NCBI RefSeq assembly: GCF_021556395.1
Contig: NZ_JAKGCS010000008.1
Location: 65,654-129,653 of the forward strand
Length of the DNA: 64,000 nt
From: Acuticoccus kalidii
Lineage (GTDB): Bacteria > Pseudomonadota > Alphaproteobacteria > Rhizobiales > Amorphaceae
Direction: 5' to 3'
Shown: one piece after another, positions 49,836-59,259 of the stretch
Numbering within the stretch: position 1 is the stretch's first letter
How the letters are laid out: every line of letters starts with the position of its first letter
Translations under genes and position numbers: made by a program
Notes under the pieces: generated by a model
The model's input: only the letters and a program-made list of their open reading frames with translations
What the model was told of the DNA's origin: nothing
The model's database searches: none

Positions 49836-52800
49836 CGCGTCGGCACCACGGCGATGGTCCCCGCCGCCGTCCGCGCCACATAACGCGGCTGGTACATATC
49901 GGAGACCTCCGCCGCCGGGAGCGTGAACGTTCCCGGCGAGACGGCGCGGACCATGTAGGTCACGGTGATCGGCTCGTCGGACGACTTGGCGAGCGTCCAG
50001 GCGGCGGCGAAACGGTCGTCCCGGAACTCGGTGAATTCCGGCGACTGGCCGAGCTGGGCCATCGGGAAGGTCGCGATGTCGGCGGTCGAGACGAGGCGCG
50101 GGTTTTCGATCTCGAAGCCGGCGGGCAGCAGATCGGTCAGCATGATGCGCATCGGAACGTCCGCCGTCTTCGTGAGGGTGAGGCGGACGAGGAGGCGCGT
50201 GTTCTGCGGCACCTGGTTCGGCGTCGTCTCCGCGCCGTCGAGCGTGAAGAAGGCGCGTTCGATCGAAAGGCCCTCCGCCGTCGGCGGCAGCGGCGTGAGC
50301 GGCGTGCCCGACACCGTGGTCGCGACCGACACCGTGTCGCGCCCATCATTGCGGATGACGACCTCGTCGCGCAGCGCAGCGGGGGTCAGTTCGCGGAAGA
50401 GGGGCGAGGTGAGGGGCGTTCCGTCGAGCGAGACGCTGCCGGCCGGCGGTGCCGCGGCATGGGTCGCGAGGAGGAGCCAGGCGGCTTCCTGGGTGGAGAA
50501 GGGGCGTTCGAGATCGTCCGCTTCGAGCCGCGAGAGGACGCCGGACAGGTCGGCGACCGTGCCTTCGCCGACATTGCTTTCCGCCGCGAGCGTCACGATC
50601 GCCGCCGCATCGCGGATCGGGGTGCCGTAGTCCATGCGGTCCGGCCGCTGCGAGAAGCGGGAGTGGACGGCGTTCTGGAACAGCGTGCGGGCGAGGGGCG
50701 CGTCGCCGGCGAGGGAGAGGCTCGCCGCGAGTTGGGCGCGGGCGAGCGGGGCGACGAAAGCGTCGAGCTTCTCTTCGGCGAAATAGCGCAGATCGCCGAT
50801 CGCGGCGCGGCCATTGCGGGCGAGGACATAGGTCGCATAGGCGATCTCCGTCCCCCGCTCCCCATCGACGTCGCCGACATAAGAGAGCACCGACTGGAGC
50901 CGGTCGAGACCGGATTCGAAGGCGACGCTCGGCACCTCATAGCCGGCCTCGCGGGCCCGGGTGAAGAAGTCCATCACATAGGCCGAGAGCCATAGATCGT
51001 AACCGGGCGACCAGAGGCCGAACCCGCCCGACGCGCTCTGGAAGGCGAGCACGCGCTCGATCGCCTTCTCGATGCGCGGGCCGATCGCCTCGTCGTCGTC
51101 GAGCCCGATGCTGGCCGCGACCTCGTTGAGATAGAGGAGCGGCAGGGCGCGGCTCACGGTCTGCTCGGCGCACCCATAGGGAAAGCGGTCGAGCATCCTG
51201 AGGAGGCCGGCGGTGTTCGTCTCGCCGGAGCCGACCGAGACGCTGACCGCCGCGTCATCGTCGAACCCTTGGGTGAGGCTCGCCGTCAGCGTGGTCGCCT
51301 CGCCGGGGGAAAGGGCGACGATGCGCCGGTTCGAGACCGGACTTGCGGCCGGCCGCACGGCGAGCGTGTAGTCGGAGACGAGCTCCGATCCGTCCGGACC
51401 CGTCAGCGTCGCGACGAGCGTCGCGGTGCCGACGCCGGTCGCCGCGATCGGCATCTCGATCGAGGCGCGCTCGTCCGCGGCGAGGTCGAGCGTCTCTTCG
51501 TCATGGTCGAAGACGAGCGGGCCCTCGGCGGCGATGGTGAGGGTGTAGGTCCCTTCCGCGCCGGAGACGTTGTGGAGGTCGAAGCGCATCCGGGTCGAAT
51601 CGTTGGGCGCGAGGAAGCGCGGCAGGGAGCCGGCGAGGACGACCGGATCGCGCACGATCATGTCGGCACTGGAATCGCCGACCTTCGTCTCGGTCCACGC
51701 GATCGCCATCAGCCGCAGCGTGCCGTTGAAGGCGGGAACGTCGAACGTCACCTCGGCCTTTCCGTCCCCGTCGGTGGCGACGAGGCCGGAGAAGAGCGAC
51801 ACCGGCTCCTCGTTCGGCGGCAGCGCGTTGGTGCCGGAGGCCATGCCGTCACCGCCGGAGCGGACGCTGCCCCGCGTGCCGCTGAAGCCGTTGATGAGGT
51901 CGCCATAAAGGTCGCGCAATTCGACCGCGAGCTGGCGCTGGCCGAGATAATATCCGTCGACATCGGGGGGCGTGTAGCCGGTGATGTTCAAAATGCCGAC
52001 ATCGACGGCGGCGAGCGTCAGATAGGCGGTCTCGCCGGCAGCGATCCCCTCGATCGAGACCGGCACGGTCACGCTCTGGCGCGGTTCGGTCATATCCGGG
52101 GCGTCGATCGCGACGTCGAGCCGGCGGTCCGCCGTGTCGACGTTGAGATAGGCGATGCCGACGGCGCGCTGGGGCAGGGGCCGATCGTCGCCGCTGGCGC
52201 CGGCCGGGCGCACCAGCGTCGCCGAGACATAGGCACCCGGCGACCAGTCCGCCACGACGGTGATCGGCACGCTCGCCCCGCTTTCGGGCACATCGACATA
52301 TTCGAAATGCTGCACGTCCCCGGTCATCACGGTGACGAGGGCGGTGCCGGCATAGCGCGGCGCGATCGACAAGGTGGCGGTATCGCCCGCCGCATAATGG
52401 TCCTTGTCGAGATGGACTTCGAGCACGTCGGGCGTGTCGGCGCCGGCGCCGGACTCCATCCAGCCGCTATAGAACGTCATCGAGCTTGCCGTGTGCGGGT
52501 CGGCGGCGTCCGCGACTTCGAGCCTGTACTGGCCCCAGTCGACCGGGACGGCGATGCGGCCCGGCGTGTCGGCGGCGATGTCGACGGTGCCGCTCGCCAC
52601 CTCCTCGAGCCGCTCGACGGCCTCGTAGAACCAGCGGTCGTTGCGGCGATACCATTGGAAGGACCGGTTGATCTTGGTGAGGGTCCACTCCGCCTCGCCG
52701 GTCGCGCGGGTGCGGTCGGCGGTGAGCGCGATCACCTCGAAGCGGGCGTCGGAGCCCTGGCCGACGCGGTTGTCGTCGAACAACGGCTTGATGCCGAGCA

Positions 52801-55219
52801 TCGGCTGGTTGGTCGCGACGGGGAGGGTGAGCGTGTCCTCGACCGTGCGCCCGCCGGGCTCGCGCACCCGCAAGGCGATGCGCGCTTCGAGCGCGCCGGT
52901 GGCGTCGGAGACGTCGGCGATCGGAACCGCGATCGACGCCTTGCCCTCAGCGTCCGTGCGCGGCAGGTCGAAGAGGGGCGCGCGGCGCGGGGTGAAGGGC
53001 TCGGCGTCGAGCCCGAACCGATAGCCGGGGAAGGCCGCGATCCCGTCGGCCGCCCGCAAGGTGACGCCGCCCTCGATCATGAGGTCGGACGCGGGCGCGC
53101 CATAGAGGAATTTCGCCTCGAGCTCGGCCGTCAGCGTGCCGCCGGCGACGGCCTCTTCAGCGTCGCTCGTCAACGCGACCTCGATCCGCTGGGGCACGAA
53201 GTCCTCGACGAGGAAGGTCGTCGTGCCGACCGCCGGGCCTTTGGGGTCGATGTGCGCGCTCACCTGCCAGGTCCCGGTGGCAGCGTTGGTGGTGAGCGGC
53301 AGGTCGAGCGCGAAGCCGCCGGCCGTGTCCGCCCGCTGCGTGATGCGGCGGGAGAGGACGCCGTCCGGCCGCGTCAGCTTGATGGTGACGGGAAGCGGCA
53401 GGGCGGTCGAGCCGTCATCGCGCACGAGGGTCGTGAGGTGGACGGTCTCGCCGGCACGGTAGACGCCGCGCTCGGTCGCAAGGAAGGCGTCGATCGGTCC
53501 GGGCGCCGCGCGGCCGGCGACACCCCTGTCGGTCAACTCGAACGCGCCCCCGACGAGGGGGATGAAGGCATAGTCGCCATCGGCCGAGCTTGCGGTGACG
53601 ACGGTCGGCGTCAGGCCGCCTTCGGGCCGCGAGGTGGAGGCGAGGCGGGCGTGCCCCTCGGCGTCGGTCCGCCCGGTGGCGAGAACCTCCTCGTTGCGGG
53701 CAAGGAGCGCGACCTCGACGCCGGCGCTCGGCTCCGCCGTCCGCAGGGAGCGGACGAAGACGTCGACCGTGCCGCCGTTCGAGTAGGTCGAGACGCCGAT
53801 ATCGGAGACGACGAACCATTGCGTCGCGAGCGTCTGCGAATCGTCGGCCGACTCGGCAGGGCGCGCGGTAAGGATATAGACACCGGGTTCAGTCGAGGAG
53901 AGCACGTCGTCGAGCGGGAAAAGGGTCGTCACCTCCTTGTTGAGGTCCGACCGGACGCTCATCTCGCCGGTCCAGGCGAGGCTGCCGCGCTCGTCGGCGA
54001 TCGTCTCCGTCTCATAGCTCCAGAGCTGGCGCTTGAAATCCTCGGAGCGGACGACGGAGGCGAGATTGCGGTCGTTGATCCGGTAGAGCGCCATGTCGAG
54101 CGTTTCGGTGTTGATCGTCGTGACCGGGATCCCCTCGGCGGAGGCGGGAAGCACGAAGCGGTTCGACTCGAACCGGGCGAGCGGTGAGCGATCGCGCACA
54201 TAGACGCGGAAATTCGCCGGGCTCTGCAATGTCTCGCCGACGGTCGAGGGCACCCCATCGCGCAGCGCGATCTGGTAGCGCGCGCCGTGTTCGAGACCTT
54301 CGACGCAGAGCTGGCGGCTGTCGACGGAGACGGTCGGGTTGGCGATCATGTCGACCACGACGAAGCGTTCGAGGTCGCTCGCATCCCCCTGCAGCGTCTC
54401 GGAGAATTGGACGCACATGCGCGGCGAGGCGGTCTCCGTGTCGACGGAATAATCGAGCACGCGGAAACCGTGCTCGGCGCGCAGCCGCTCGAGGCGCTGC
54501 TCGACGCCGGGGTCGAGATTGAGGACGAGGCTTGCCGCCGCCGCCTCGATCGCGGGACGGAAGAGGCCTTGCTTTTCCATGGCGCTGGAGACGACGGCGA
54601 GCGCGCGGGCCTGCTCGGTGAGGCTCGTCGCGTCGCGGATACCGAGATAGCCGGCGGCGGCGGCGAGGCTCTCCGCCTCGCGCTGGTCGTCATAGGCGTC
54701 GTAGTCGGCGTTGAGCATCCGCTCGGCGAAGGCGAGCCAGTCGGCCGTGCGACTCGCGGCGAGCTGGTCGGCGGTGGAGGCGTTGATGAGGCCGATCGTG
54801 CGGCCCGTGCTGCGCGCGGCGCCGATCTTGGCTTCAAGCCGTGTCGCCTCGGTGACGATGTCGCTCGGGAGGAAGGCGAGATCGGGAAGGGGAAGCGTCT
54901 CGGCCGGCGCGTCGTCGATCACCACGGCCGAGGTCGCGCCCTTGTAGGGCACGCGCTCGTCCGAGCCGCTCTTCAGGAAACACCAGCGTGCGCGCTCATT
55001 ATAGGTGAAGGCGCCGCATTGGCTGTCGGCGAGGCAGGCCTGTTGGCAGTCGCGCAGCTCGACCTCGCGCAGGGTCTGATAATCGCCGCCCGGAAGGTCG
55101 AAGTCGCGCAACATTTCGAGCGATCGATCCGCGAGCGCCGGGCTCGCCGCGACGGCGAGGACGAGGACGGCCCATGCGCCCCGACGGAATGCTGCGAATT
55201 GCGGACCACGTTTCGACAT
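49832..55219 (-). CDS. Bacterial alpha-2-macroglobulin with N-terminal PAN/Apple-like domain
   Basis: 1795 residues, GGGGAGG before the ATG at 55219. A signal peptide ends near residue 31 (SPALAD). Residues about 35-95 form a PAN-like module with six cysteines (LRDCQQACLADSQCGAFTYN, RWCFLK). MG-type beta domains follow. The thioester motif PYGCAEQT is intact (Cys1350, Gln1353), so it can trap proteases covalently, followed by the alpha-alpha toroid with YLNEVAASIGLDDDEAIG. Bacterial A2M proteins are periplasmic protease traps thought to protect the envelope when PBP1C repairs peptidoglycan. Overlaps pbpC by four bases. Confidence 0.95.
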   Translation of the reverse strand: MSKRGPQFAAFRRGAWAVLVLAVAASPALADRSLEMLRDFDLPGGDYQTLREVELRDCQQACLADSQCGAFTYNERARWCFLKSGSDERVPYKGATSAVVIDDAPAETLPLPDLAFLPSDIVTEATRLEAKIGAARSTGRTIGLINASTADQLAASRTADWLAFAERMLNADYDAYDDQREAESLAAAAGYLGIRDATSLTEQARALAVVSSAMEKQGLFRPAIEAAAASLVLNLDPGVEQRLERLRAEHGFRVLDYSVDTETASPRMCVQFSETLQGDASDLERFVVVDMIANPTVSVDSRQLCVEGLEHGARYQIALRDGVPSTVGETLQSPANFRVYVRDRSPLARFESNRFVLPASAEGIPVTTINTETLDMALYRINDRNLASVVRSEDFKRQLWSYETETIADERGSLAWTGEMSVRSDLNKEVTTLFPLDDVLSSTEPGVYILTARPAESADDSQTLATQWFVVSDIGVSTYSNGGTVDVFVRSLRTAEPSAGVEVALLARNEEVLATGRTDAEGHARLASTSRPEGGLTPTVVTASSADGDYAFIPLVGGAFELTDRGVAGRAAPGPIDAFLATERGVYRAGETVHLTTLVRDDGSTALPLPVTIKLTRPDGVLSRRITQRADTAGGFALDLPLTTNAATGTWQVSAHIDPKGPAVGTTTFLVEDFVPQRIEVALTSDAEEAVAGGTLTAELEAKFLYGAPASDLMIEGGVTLRAADGIAAFPGYRFGLDAEPFTPRRAPLFDLPRTDAEGKASIAVPIADVSDATGALEARIALRVREPGGRTVEDTLTLPVATNQPMLGIKPLFDDNRVGQGSDARFEVIALTADRTRATGEAEWTLTKINRSFQWYRRNDRWFYEAVERLEEVASGTVDIAADTPGRIAVPVDWGQYRLEVADAADPHTASSMTFYSGWMESGAGADTPDVLEVHLDKDHYAAGDTATLSIAPRYAGTALVTVMTGDVQHFEYVDVPESGASVPITVVADWSPGAYVSATLVRPAGASGDDRPLPQRAVGIAYLNVDTADRRLDVAIDAPDMTEPRQSVTVPVSIEGIAAGETAYLTLAAVDVGILNITGYTPPDVDGYYLGQRQLAVELRDLYGDLINGFSGTRGSVRSGGDGMASGTNALPPNEEPVSLFSGLVATDGDGKAEVTFDVPAFNGTLRLMAIAWTETKVGDSSADMIVRDPVVLAGSLPRFLAPNDSTRMRFDLHNVSGAEGTYTLTIAAEGPLVFDHDEETLDLAADERASIEMPIAATGVGTATLVATLTGPDGSELVSDYTLAVRPAASPVSNRRIVALSPGEATTLTASLTQGFDDDAAVSVSVGSGETNTAGLLRMLDRFPYGCAEQTVSRALPLLYLNEVAASIGLDDDEAIGPRIEKAIERVLAFQSASGGFGLWSPGYDLWLSAYVMDFFTRAREAGYEVPSVAFESGLDRLQSVLSYVGDVDGERGTEIAYATYVLARNGRAAIGDLRYFAEEKLDAFVAPLARAQLAASLSLAGDAPLARTLFQNAVHSRFSQRPDRMDYGTPIRDAAAIVTLAAESNVGEGTVADLSGVLSRLEADDLERPFSTQEAAWLLLATHAAAPPAGSVSLDGTPLTSPLFRELTPAALRDEVVIRNDGRDTVSVATTVSGTPLTPLPPTAEGLSIERAFFTLDGAETTPNQVPQNTRLLVRLTLTKTADVPMRIMLTDLLPAGFEIENPRLVSTADIATFPMAQLGQSPEFTEFRDDRFAAAWTLAKSSDEPITVTYMVRAVSPGTFTLPAAEVSDMYQPRYVARTAAGTIAVVPTR

Positions 55220-55366
55220 GCTCGCCTCCCCGTTTTGCCAATCTGTTTACCCTGAATGGGAGAGCGTTGGAACGGGCAGGCGGGGTTTGGCAGAGCGGCG
55301 CGAAGATTGTACCGACACCGCCTGACGCCTCTCGCCGAACGCGGGATAGCGAGTGAAGGAGACGCC

Positions 55367-55408
55367 ATGAACCGCATCCGCGATCTTCTGCCCGTCGAGG
55401 TCTCGTGA
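55367..55408 (+). CDS. Possible 13-residue leader peptide of the K+ channel gene
   Basis: ATG at 55367 with an ideal AAGGAG site six bases before it, reading MNRIRDLLPVEVS and stopping at TGA 55406-55408, which overlaps the GTG start of the channel gene (GTGA). Either a translated leader that couples translation, or the remains of a longer N-terminus. Inferred from the ribosome site and overlap only. Confidence 0.45.
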   Translation: MNRIRDLLPVEVS

Positions 55409-56280
55409 CGGGGCGCGAGGAGAGCCGAAAGGGATCGTCCGTCTGGTCGGCGGCCAAGCCGCCCGCGCCCGATCGCGACCATCATTCCGGGGAGACGTCC
55501 CAGTCGCGGCGCGAACACATCGTCCAGGTACTGCGCGACCTTTATTATGGACGCTCGCCCGCCGCGCGGCGCTTTCGCTTCGCCGTCCTCGGCTTCGATA
55601 TCCTGTCGATCACCTATTTTATCGCCTCGAGCGTGACGGGGACCGCCGAGAGCTATCAGATCGTGGATTTCGTGATCGGGGTGGTCCTCACTTTGGATCT
55701 CGCGATCCGGCTGATGATCTCGCGACGCCCGACGACGGAGATGCGACGGCTGTCCTTCTGGATCGACCTCGTGGTGATCGTGGCGCTGTTCGGCTCGGCG
55801 ATCCTGCCGGATCTCAATTTCGTGCGCGTTCTGAGGATGCTGCGCGTCCTGCGGTCCTACCGGCTCCTCTACGAGCTGCGCCGCGACTTCATCTGGTTCC
55901 GCCAGCAGGAAGAGGTGATCGAATCGGCTGTGAACCTCATCGTTTTCGTGTTCGTCATCACCTCGCTCGTCTTCGTGGTCGAGCACGGCAACAACCCGCA
56001 ATTCGCGACGTTCCTCGACGCGCTTTATTATACGATCACCACATTGACGACGACCGGCTTCGGCGACGTCACGGCGGACGGGCCGTGGGGGCGCGTCCTG
56101 TCGATCGTGATCATGCTCGTGGGGGTGGGGCTCTTCCTGCGCCTTCTCCAGGCCGTGTTCCGGCCGATGAAGGTCGCGTATGAGTGCCCCAAATGCGGCC
56201 TCGAGCGACACGATCTCGACGCGGTGCACTGCAAACATTGCGGCGAGGTGATCAACATCCCGACAGAAGGCGCGGTCTGA
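55405..56280 (+). CDS. Voltage-gated-like potassium channel with C-terminal zinc ribbon
   Basis: 291 residues from the GTG at 55405. Six membrane helices: an S1-S4 sensor (S4 RVLRMLRVLRSYRLL with regularly spaced Arg), then the pore: S5, LDALYYTITTLTTTGFGDVT with the selectivity filter TTGFGD (about residue 215), and S6. A short C-terminal tail holds CPKCG and CKHCG about 15 residues apart, a zinc-ribbon layout. It should conduct K+ across the inner membrane. The first 40 residues are polar and likely disordered. The zinc ribbon is unusual for a channel of this length. Confidence 0.9.
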   Translation: MTGREESRKGSSVWSAAKPPAPDRDHHSGETSQSRREHIVQVLRDLYYGRSPAARRFRFAVLGFDILSITYFIASSVTGTAESYQIVDFVIGVVLTLDLAIRLMISRRPTTEMRRLSFWIDLVVIVALFGSAILPDLNFVRVLRMLRVLRSYRLLYELRRDFIWFRQQEEVIESAVNLIVFVFVITSLVFVVEHGNNPQFATFLDALYYTITTLTTTGFGDVTADGPWGRVLSIVIMLVGVGLFLRLLQAVFRPMKVAYECPKCGLERHDLDAVHCKHCGEVINIPTEGAV

Positions 56281-56358
56281 CGCGTCGGGCGTTTTCGCGC
56301 GGCGGTGCGGGGGCAGCGCTCCGCCGCCCGCCGCCCCGCTCAGGCTTCATCCGTTCAT

Positions 56359-56799
56359 TCAGTAGCGGACGCGGATCCGCGTGTTGCCGCGCCCGTGCTT
56401 GGCGACGAGATCGTAGAGCGTGCGCGCATTGTTCGGATGAAGACGCACGCATCCGTGCGAGGCCGGCCGGCCGAGACGCTTGGTGTAATAGGTGCCGTGG
56501 ATCGCATACCCGCCGCGAAAGAAGATCGAATAGGGCATCGGCGAGTTGTCGTATTTTCGGGAAAAATATTTCTTGTACATTCGCGTCGGCCGGTAATTGC
56601 CGGTGGGGGTGCGATAGCCCTTCCGTCCGGTCGACACGGCCCAGGTATAGGCCGGGCGGCCGCCGACGGAGACGTACATCGTCTGCGTCGACAGATCGAT
56701 CGTGGCGATCACGGTCGACGCGGCGACGCTTTGCGTGGCCATGCCGAGCCCGCACGCCACGAGCCAGACCATGAGGATCGCGGAATATCGAGAGCGCAT
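56359..56799 (-). CDS. L,D-transpeptidase (YkuD domain), short
   Basis: 146 residues from the ATG at 56799, which has GGAG upstream; the longer in-frame extension is non-coding. A signal peptide ends near residue 26 (SVAAST). The YkuD core is short: TIDLSTQTMYVSVGG, VSTGRKGYRTPTGNY, YAIHGTYYTKRLGRPASHG then CVRLHPNNARTLYDLV, with catalytic His and Cys. It forms 3-3 cross-links or anchors proteins to peptidoglycan. Second L,D-transpeptidase in the window; not closely similar to that at 2.3 kb. Confidence 0.94.
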   Translation of the reverse strand: MRSRYSAILMVWLVACGLGMATQSVAASTVIATIDLSTQTMYVSVGGRPAYTWAVSTGRKGYRTPTGNYRPTRMYKKYFSRKYDNSPMPYSIFFRGGYAIHGTYYTKRLGRPASHGCVRLHPNNARTLYDLVAKHGRGNTRIRVRY

Positions 56800-56979
56800 G
56801 AAAAACTCCGTCGATCGACCGCAAGAGCGGCAGGTCGTCGCAGTTTCGCCGCAATCGCCGCTCGCGCGCAATTCGGAAGCGCATCGATCACGCGTTGTTT
56901 TTCTCGTGTGTTGCGCAAACGCGCCGGCGGAGCGCCGGGCGGCCCGATCCGGCCCGGCCCCGCGGAGCGGCACGCGCGG

Positions 56980-57639
56980 TCAGTTCGCCTCGATCGCGGC
57001 GCGGATCAACGCCTTCGCATCCTCGGAATTCCACGCTGCCGCGCCGTGGAGAACGCCGGCGGTGCACCCGTCGGGGCCGAGGAGCAGCGTCGTCGGCATC
57101 CCCTGGGCGAGGCCTTCGGCGCGGAGCGAGTTAAAGAGGCTCAGCGTCGGCTCGCGGTGATAAGCGAGGTTGGATGCGCCCGATTCTTCGAGGAAATCCT
57201 CCGGCCGGTTGCGGTCCTTGTCGTCGATCGAAACGGCGACGACGGAAAAGTCGTCCCCGCCGAGTTCGCTCTGAAGGGCCGCGAGCTCCGGCATCTCCAC
57301 CCGGCAGGGGGCGCACCATGTCGCCCACAGATTGAGAAGCGTCAGCCTGCCGGTGACGTCGGCAAGGGTCGCCTCGCCGTCATAAGGGAGGGCGGTGACG
57401 TCCACGGGGTCGAGCGTCTGGAAGGCGGCCATGTAGCCCGTCGTCATCGGTTCGACGGCGTCGGCCACGCGCTGGGTCGCCTGGCATTGCGACGCGCCGC
57501 TTGCAACACTAAAGAGATCGGGCCGCGCGGTGACGACGACCGCCACCGCGAAAATGACAACGACGCCGATTGCGGCTCCGCCCAAACTCATCCAACGACG
57601 CCGCGACACGGTGTCCTCCAGGTTCTGTTGATCCGTCAT
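56980..57639 (-). CDS. TlpA-like membrane-anchored thioredoxin
   Basis: 219 residues. One N-terminal membrane helix (about residues 20-38, [17 protein letters not shown]), then a periplasmic thioredoxin fold: [19 protein letters not shown] with the WCAPC redox pair, VVAVSIDD, and the cis-Pro in [12 protein letters not shown]. An additional Cys pair, SQCQAT and DGCTAG, lies outside the active site. TlpA-type proteins reduce copper-site or cytochrome-assembly proteins. The ATG at 57639 overlaps the argH ATG on the other strand within CATG; a second Met at residue 17 is an alternative start. Confidence 0.92.
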   Translation of the reverse strand: MTDQQNLEDTVSRRRWMSLGGAAIGVVVIFAVAVVVTARPDLFSVASGASQCQATQRVADAVEPMTTGYMAAFQTLDPVDVTALPYDGEATLADVTGRLTLLNLWATWCAPCRVEMPELAALQSELGGDDFSVVAVSIDDKDRNRPEDFLEESGASNLAYHREPTLSLFNSLRAEGLAQGMPTTLLLGPDGCTAGVLHGAAAWNSEDAKALIRAAIEAN

Positions 57640-59074
57640 GACCGAGCGCACGCTGAAAACGTCCACCCCGGCCCCGCAAGTTGGCGCGGGGAACGCCCTG
57701 TGGGGCGGCCGATTCGAGGCCGGCCCGGGCGCCATTATGGAAGAGATCAACGCTTCGATCGACGTCGACAAGCGCCTTGCGACACAAGATATCAGCGGAT
57801 CGCTGGCGCATGTCGCGATGCTCGCCGCGACCGGGATCGTCACCGAGGACGACGCGGCGCGGATTTCCGAGGGGCTCCACACCATCGCCGGCGAGATCGA
57901 GGCGGGCACGTTCCCCTTCTCCCGCGCCCTCGAAGACATCCACATGAACATCGAGGCGCGGCTCAAGGATCTGATCGGCGAGCCCGCCGGCCGTCTCCAC
58001 ACGGCCCGCTCCCGCAACGATCAGGTCGCGACCGACTTCAAGCTCTGGGTGCGCGACGCGCTCGACGGGCTGGACGCCGAGCTCGGCGATCTGCAACGCG
58101 CCTTCGTCGAGGTCGCCGAGCGTCATGCCGCGACCATCATGCCGGGCTTCACGCACCTTCAGTCCGCCCAGCCGGTGACGTTCGGGCACCATTGCCTCGC
58201 TTATGTCGAGATGATCGCCCGCGACCGCGGCCGGATCCGCGACGCGCGGCACCGGATGAACGAAAGCCCGCTCGGCGCGGCCGCGCTCGCCGGCACCGCC
58301 TTCCCGATCGACCGGGAAATGACGGCGTCCGCCCTCGGCTTCGAGGGGCCGATGCACAATTCGCTCGATGCCGTCTCCTCGCGCGATTTCGCGCTCGAGG
58401 CGCTCGCCGCCGCTGCGATCGCCGCGACGCATCTGTCCCGTTTCGCCGAGGAGGTGGTCATCTGGTGTTCGGCCCCGTTCGGCTTCGTCAAGCTGTCGGA
58501 CCAGTTCACCACCGGCTCCTCGATCATGCCGCAAAAGAAGAACCCGGACGCGGCCGAGCTGGTGCGCGCCAAGGTCGGGCGCATCGTCGGGGCGCTGAAC
58601 ACGCTCCTCATCGTGATGAAGGGCGTCCCGCTCGCTTATTCGAAGGACATGCAGGAGGATAAGCCCCCGCTGTTCGACGCGCTGCCCGCTCTCTCATTGT
58701 GCGTGCGGGCGAGCGCAGGCATGGTGCGGGACCTCACCGTCAACGAGGACGCGATGCGCGCACTCGCCTCAAAGGGTCACACGACGGCGACGGACCTTGC
58801 CGATTGGCTGGTCCGCACGCTGGGCTTGCCGTTCCGCGAGGCCCATCACATCACCGGCGCCGCCGTTCTCGCCGCCGACCGCAAGGGCAAGGAGATCGCC
58901 GAGCTGACCCTCGCCGAGCTTCAGGAAGTCGACGGCCGGATCACCGAGGACGCGCTGACGGTCCTCACCGTCGACCGCTCGGTCGCGAGCCGTACGAGTC
59001 TCGGCGGCACGGCGCCGGAGCGGGTGCGCGAGGAGGCGGCCCGCTGGCGCGCCGTCCTCTGGGCCGACGCATGA
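57638..59074 (+). CDS. argH: Argininosuccinate lyase
   Basis: 478 residues. Splits argininosuccinate into arginine and fumarate, the last step of arginine biosynthesis. The fumarase/aspartase signature [15 protein letters not shown] is intact, with the catalytic Ser in its mobile loop; [29 protein letters not shown] and DLADWL are also present. There is no ribosome site before the ATG at 57638, whose first bases overlap the divergent TlpA start. The next gene, an LptM-like lipoprotein, overlaps its stop (ATGA). Confidence 0.97.
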   Translation: MTERTLKTSTPAPQVGAGNALWGGRFEAGPGAIMEEINASIDVDKRLATQDISGSLAHVAMLAATGIVTEDDAARISEGLHTIAGEIEAGTFPFSRALEDIHMNIEARLKDLIGEPAGRLHTARSRNDQVATDFKLWVRDALDGLDAELGDLQRAFVEVAERHAATIMPGFTHLQSAQPVTFGHHCLAYVEMIARDRGRIRDARHRMNESPLGAAALAGTAFPIDREMTASALGFEGPMHNSLDAVSSRDFALEALAAAAIAATHLSRFAEEVVIWCSAPFGFVKLSDQFTTGSSIMPQKKNPDAAELVRAKVGRIVGALNTLLIVMKGVPLAYSKDMQEDKPPLFDALPALSLCVRASAGMVRDLTVNEDAMRALASKGHTTATDLADWLVRTLGLPFREAHHITGAAVLAADRKGKEIAELTLAELQEVDGRITEDALTVLTVDRSVASRTSLGGTAPERVREEAARWRAVLWADA

Positions 59075-59259
59075 TCCGCCTCGCTCTTCTTCTCGCGGCG
59101 ATGGCCGCCGCGCTCAATGTCGGCGCGTGCGGTCGCCGCGGCTCGCCCGAGCCGCCCGCCGCCACCCAGTCGATGAAGCAAGTGCCCGTCGACCCGACCG
59201 ATCCTCACGGCACCAAGGCGCCCGATCGCTCCTTCGTGCTCGACCCGATTCTTCAATAA
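59071..59259 (+). CDS. lptM: Small LptM/YifL-like lipoprotein
   Basis: 62 residues; start overlaps the argH stop (ATGA), and its stop overlaps the lysA start (TAATG). A signal sequence ends in the lipobox NVGAC (Cys20), followed by GRRGSPEPP, the short Gly-Arg/Pro-rich pattern of LptM/YifL, which assists maturation of the LptD lipopolysaccharide translocon in E. coli. The remaining 30 residues are polar, ending FVLDPILQ. The argH-lptM-lysA order supports the assignment. Confidence 0.8.
   Translation: MIRLALLLAAMAAALNVGACGRRGSPEPPAATQSMKQVPVDPTDPHGTKAPDRSFVLDPILQ

Noticed and set aside
51269-54187. A 972-codon open frame on the plus strand.
   Set aside because: It is a shadow of the alpha-2-macroglobulin gene in GC-rich DNA; composition is mostly Arg, Gly and Asp with no domain.
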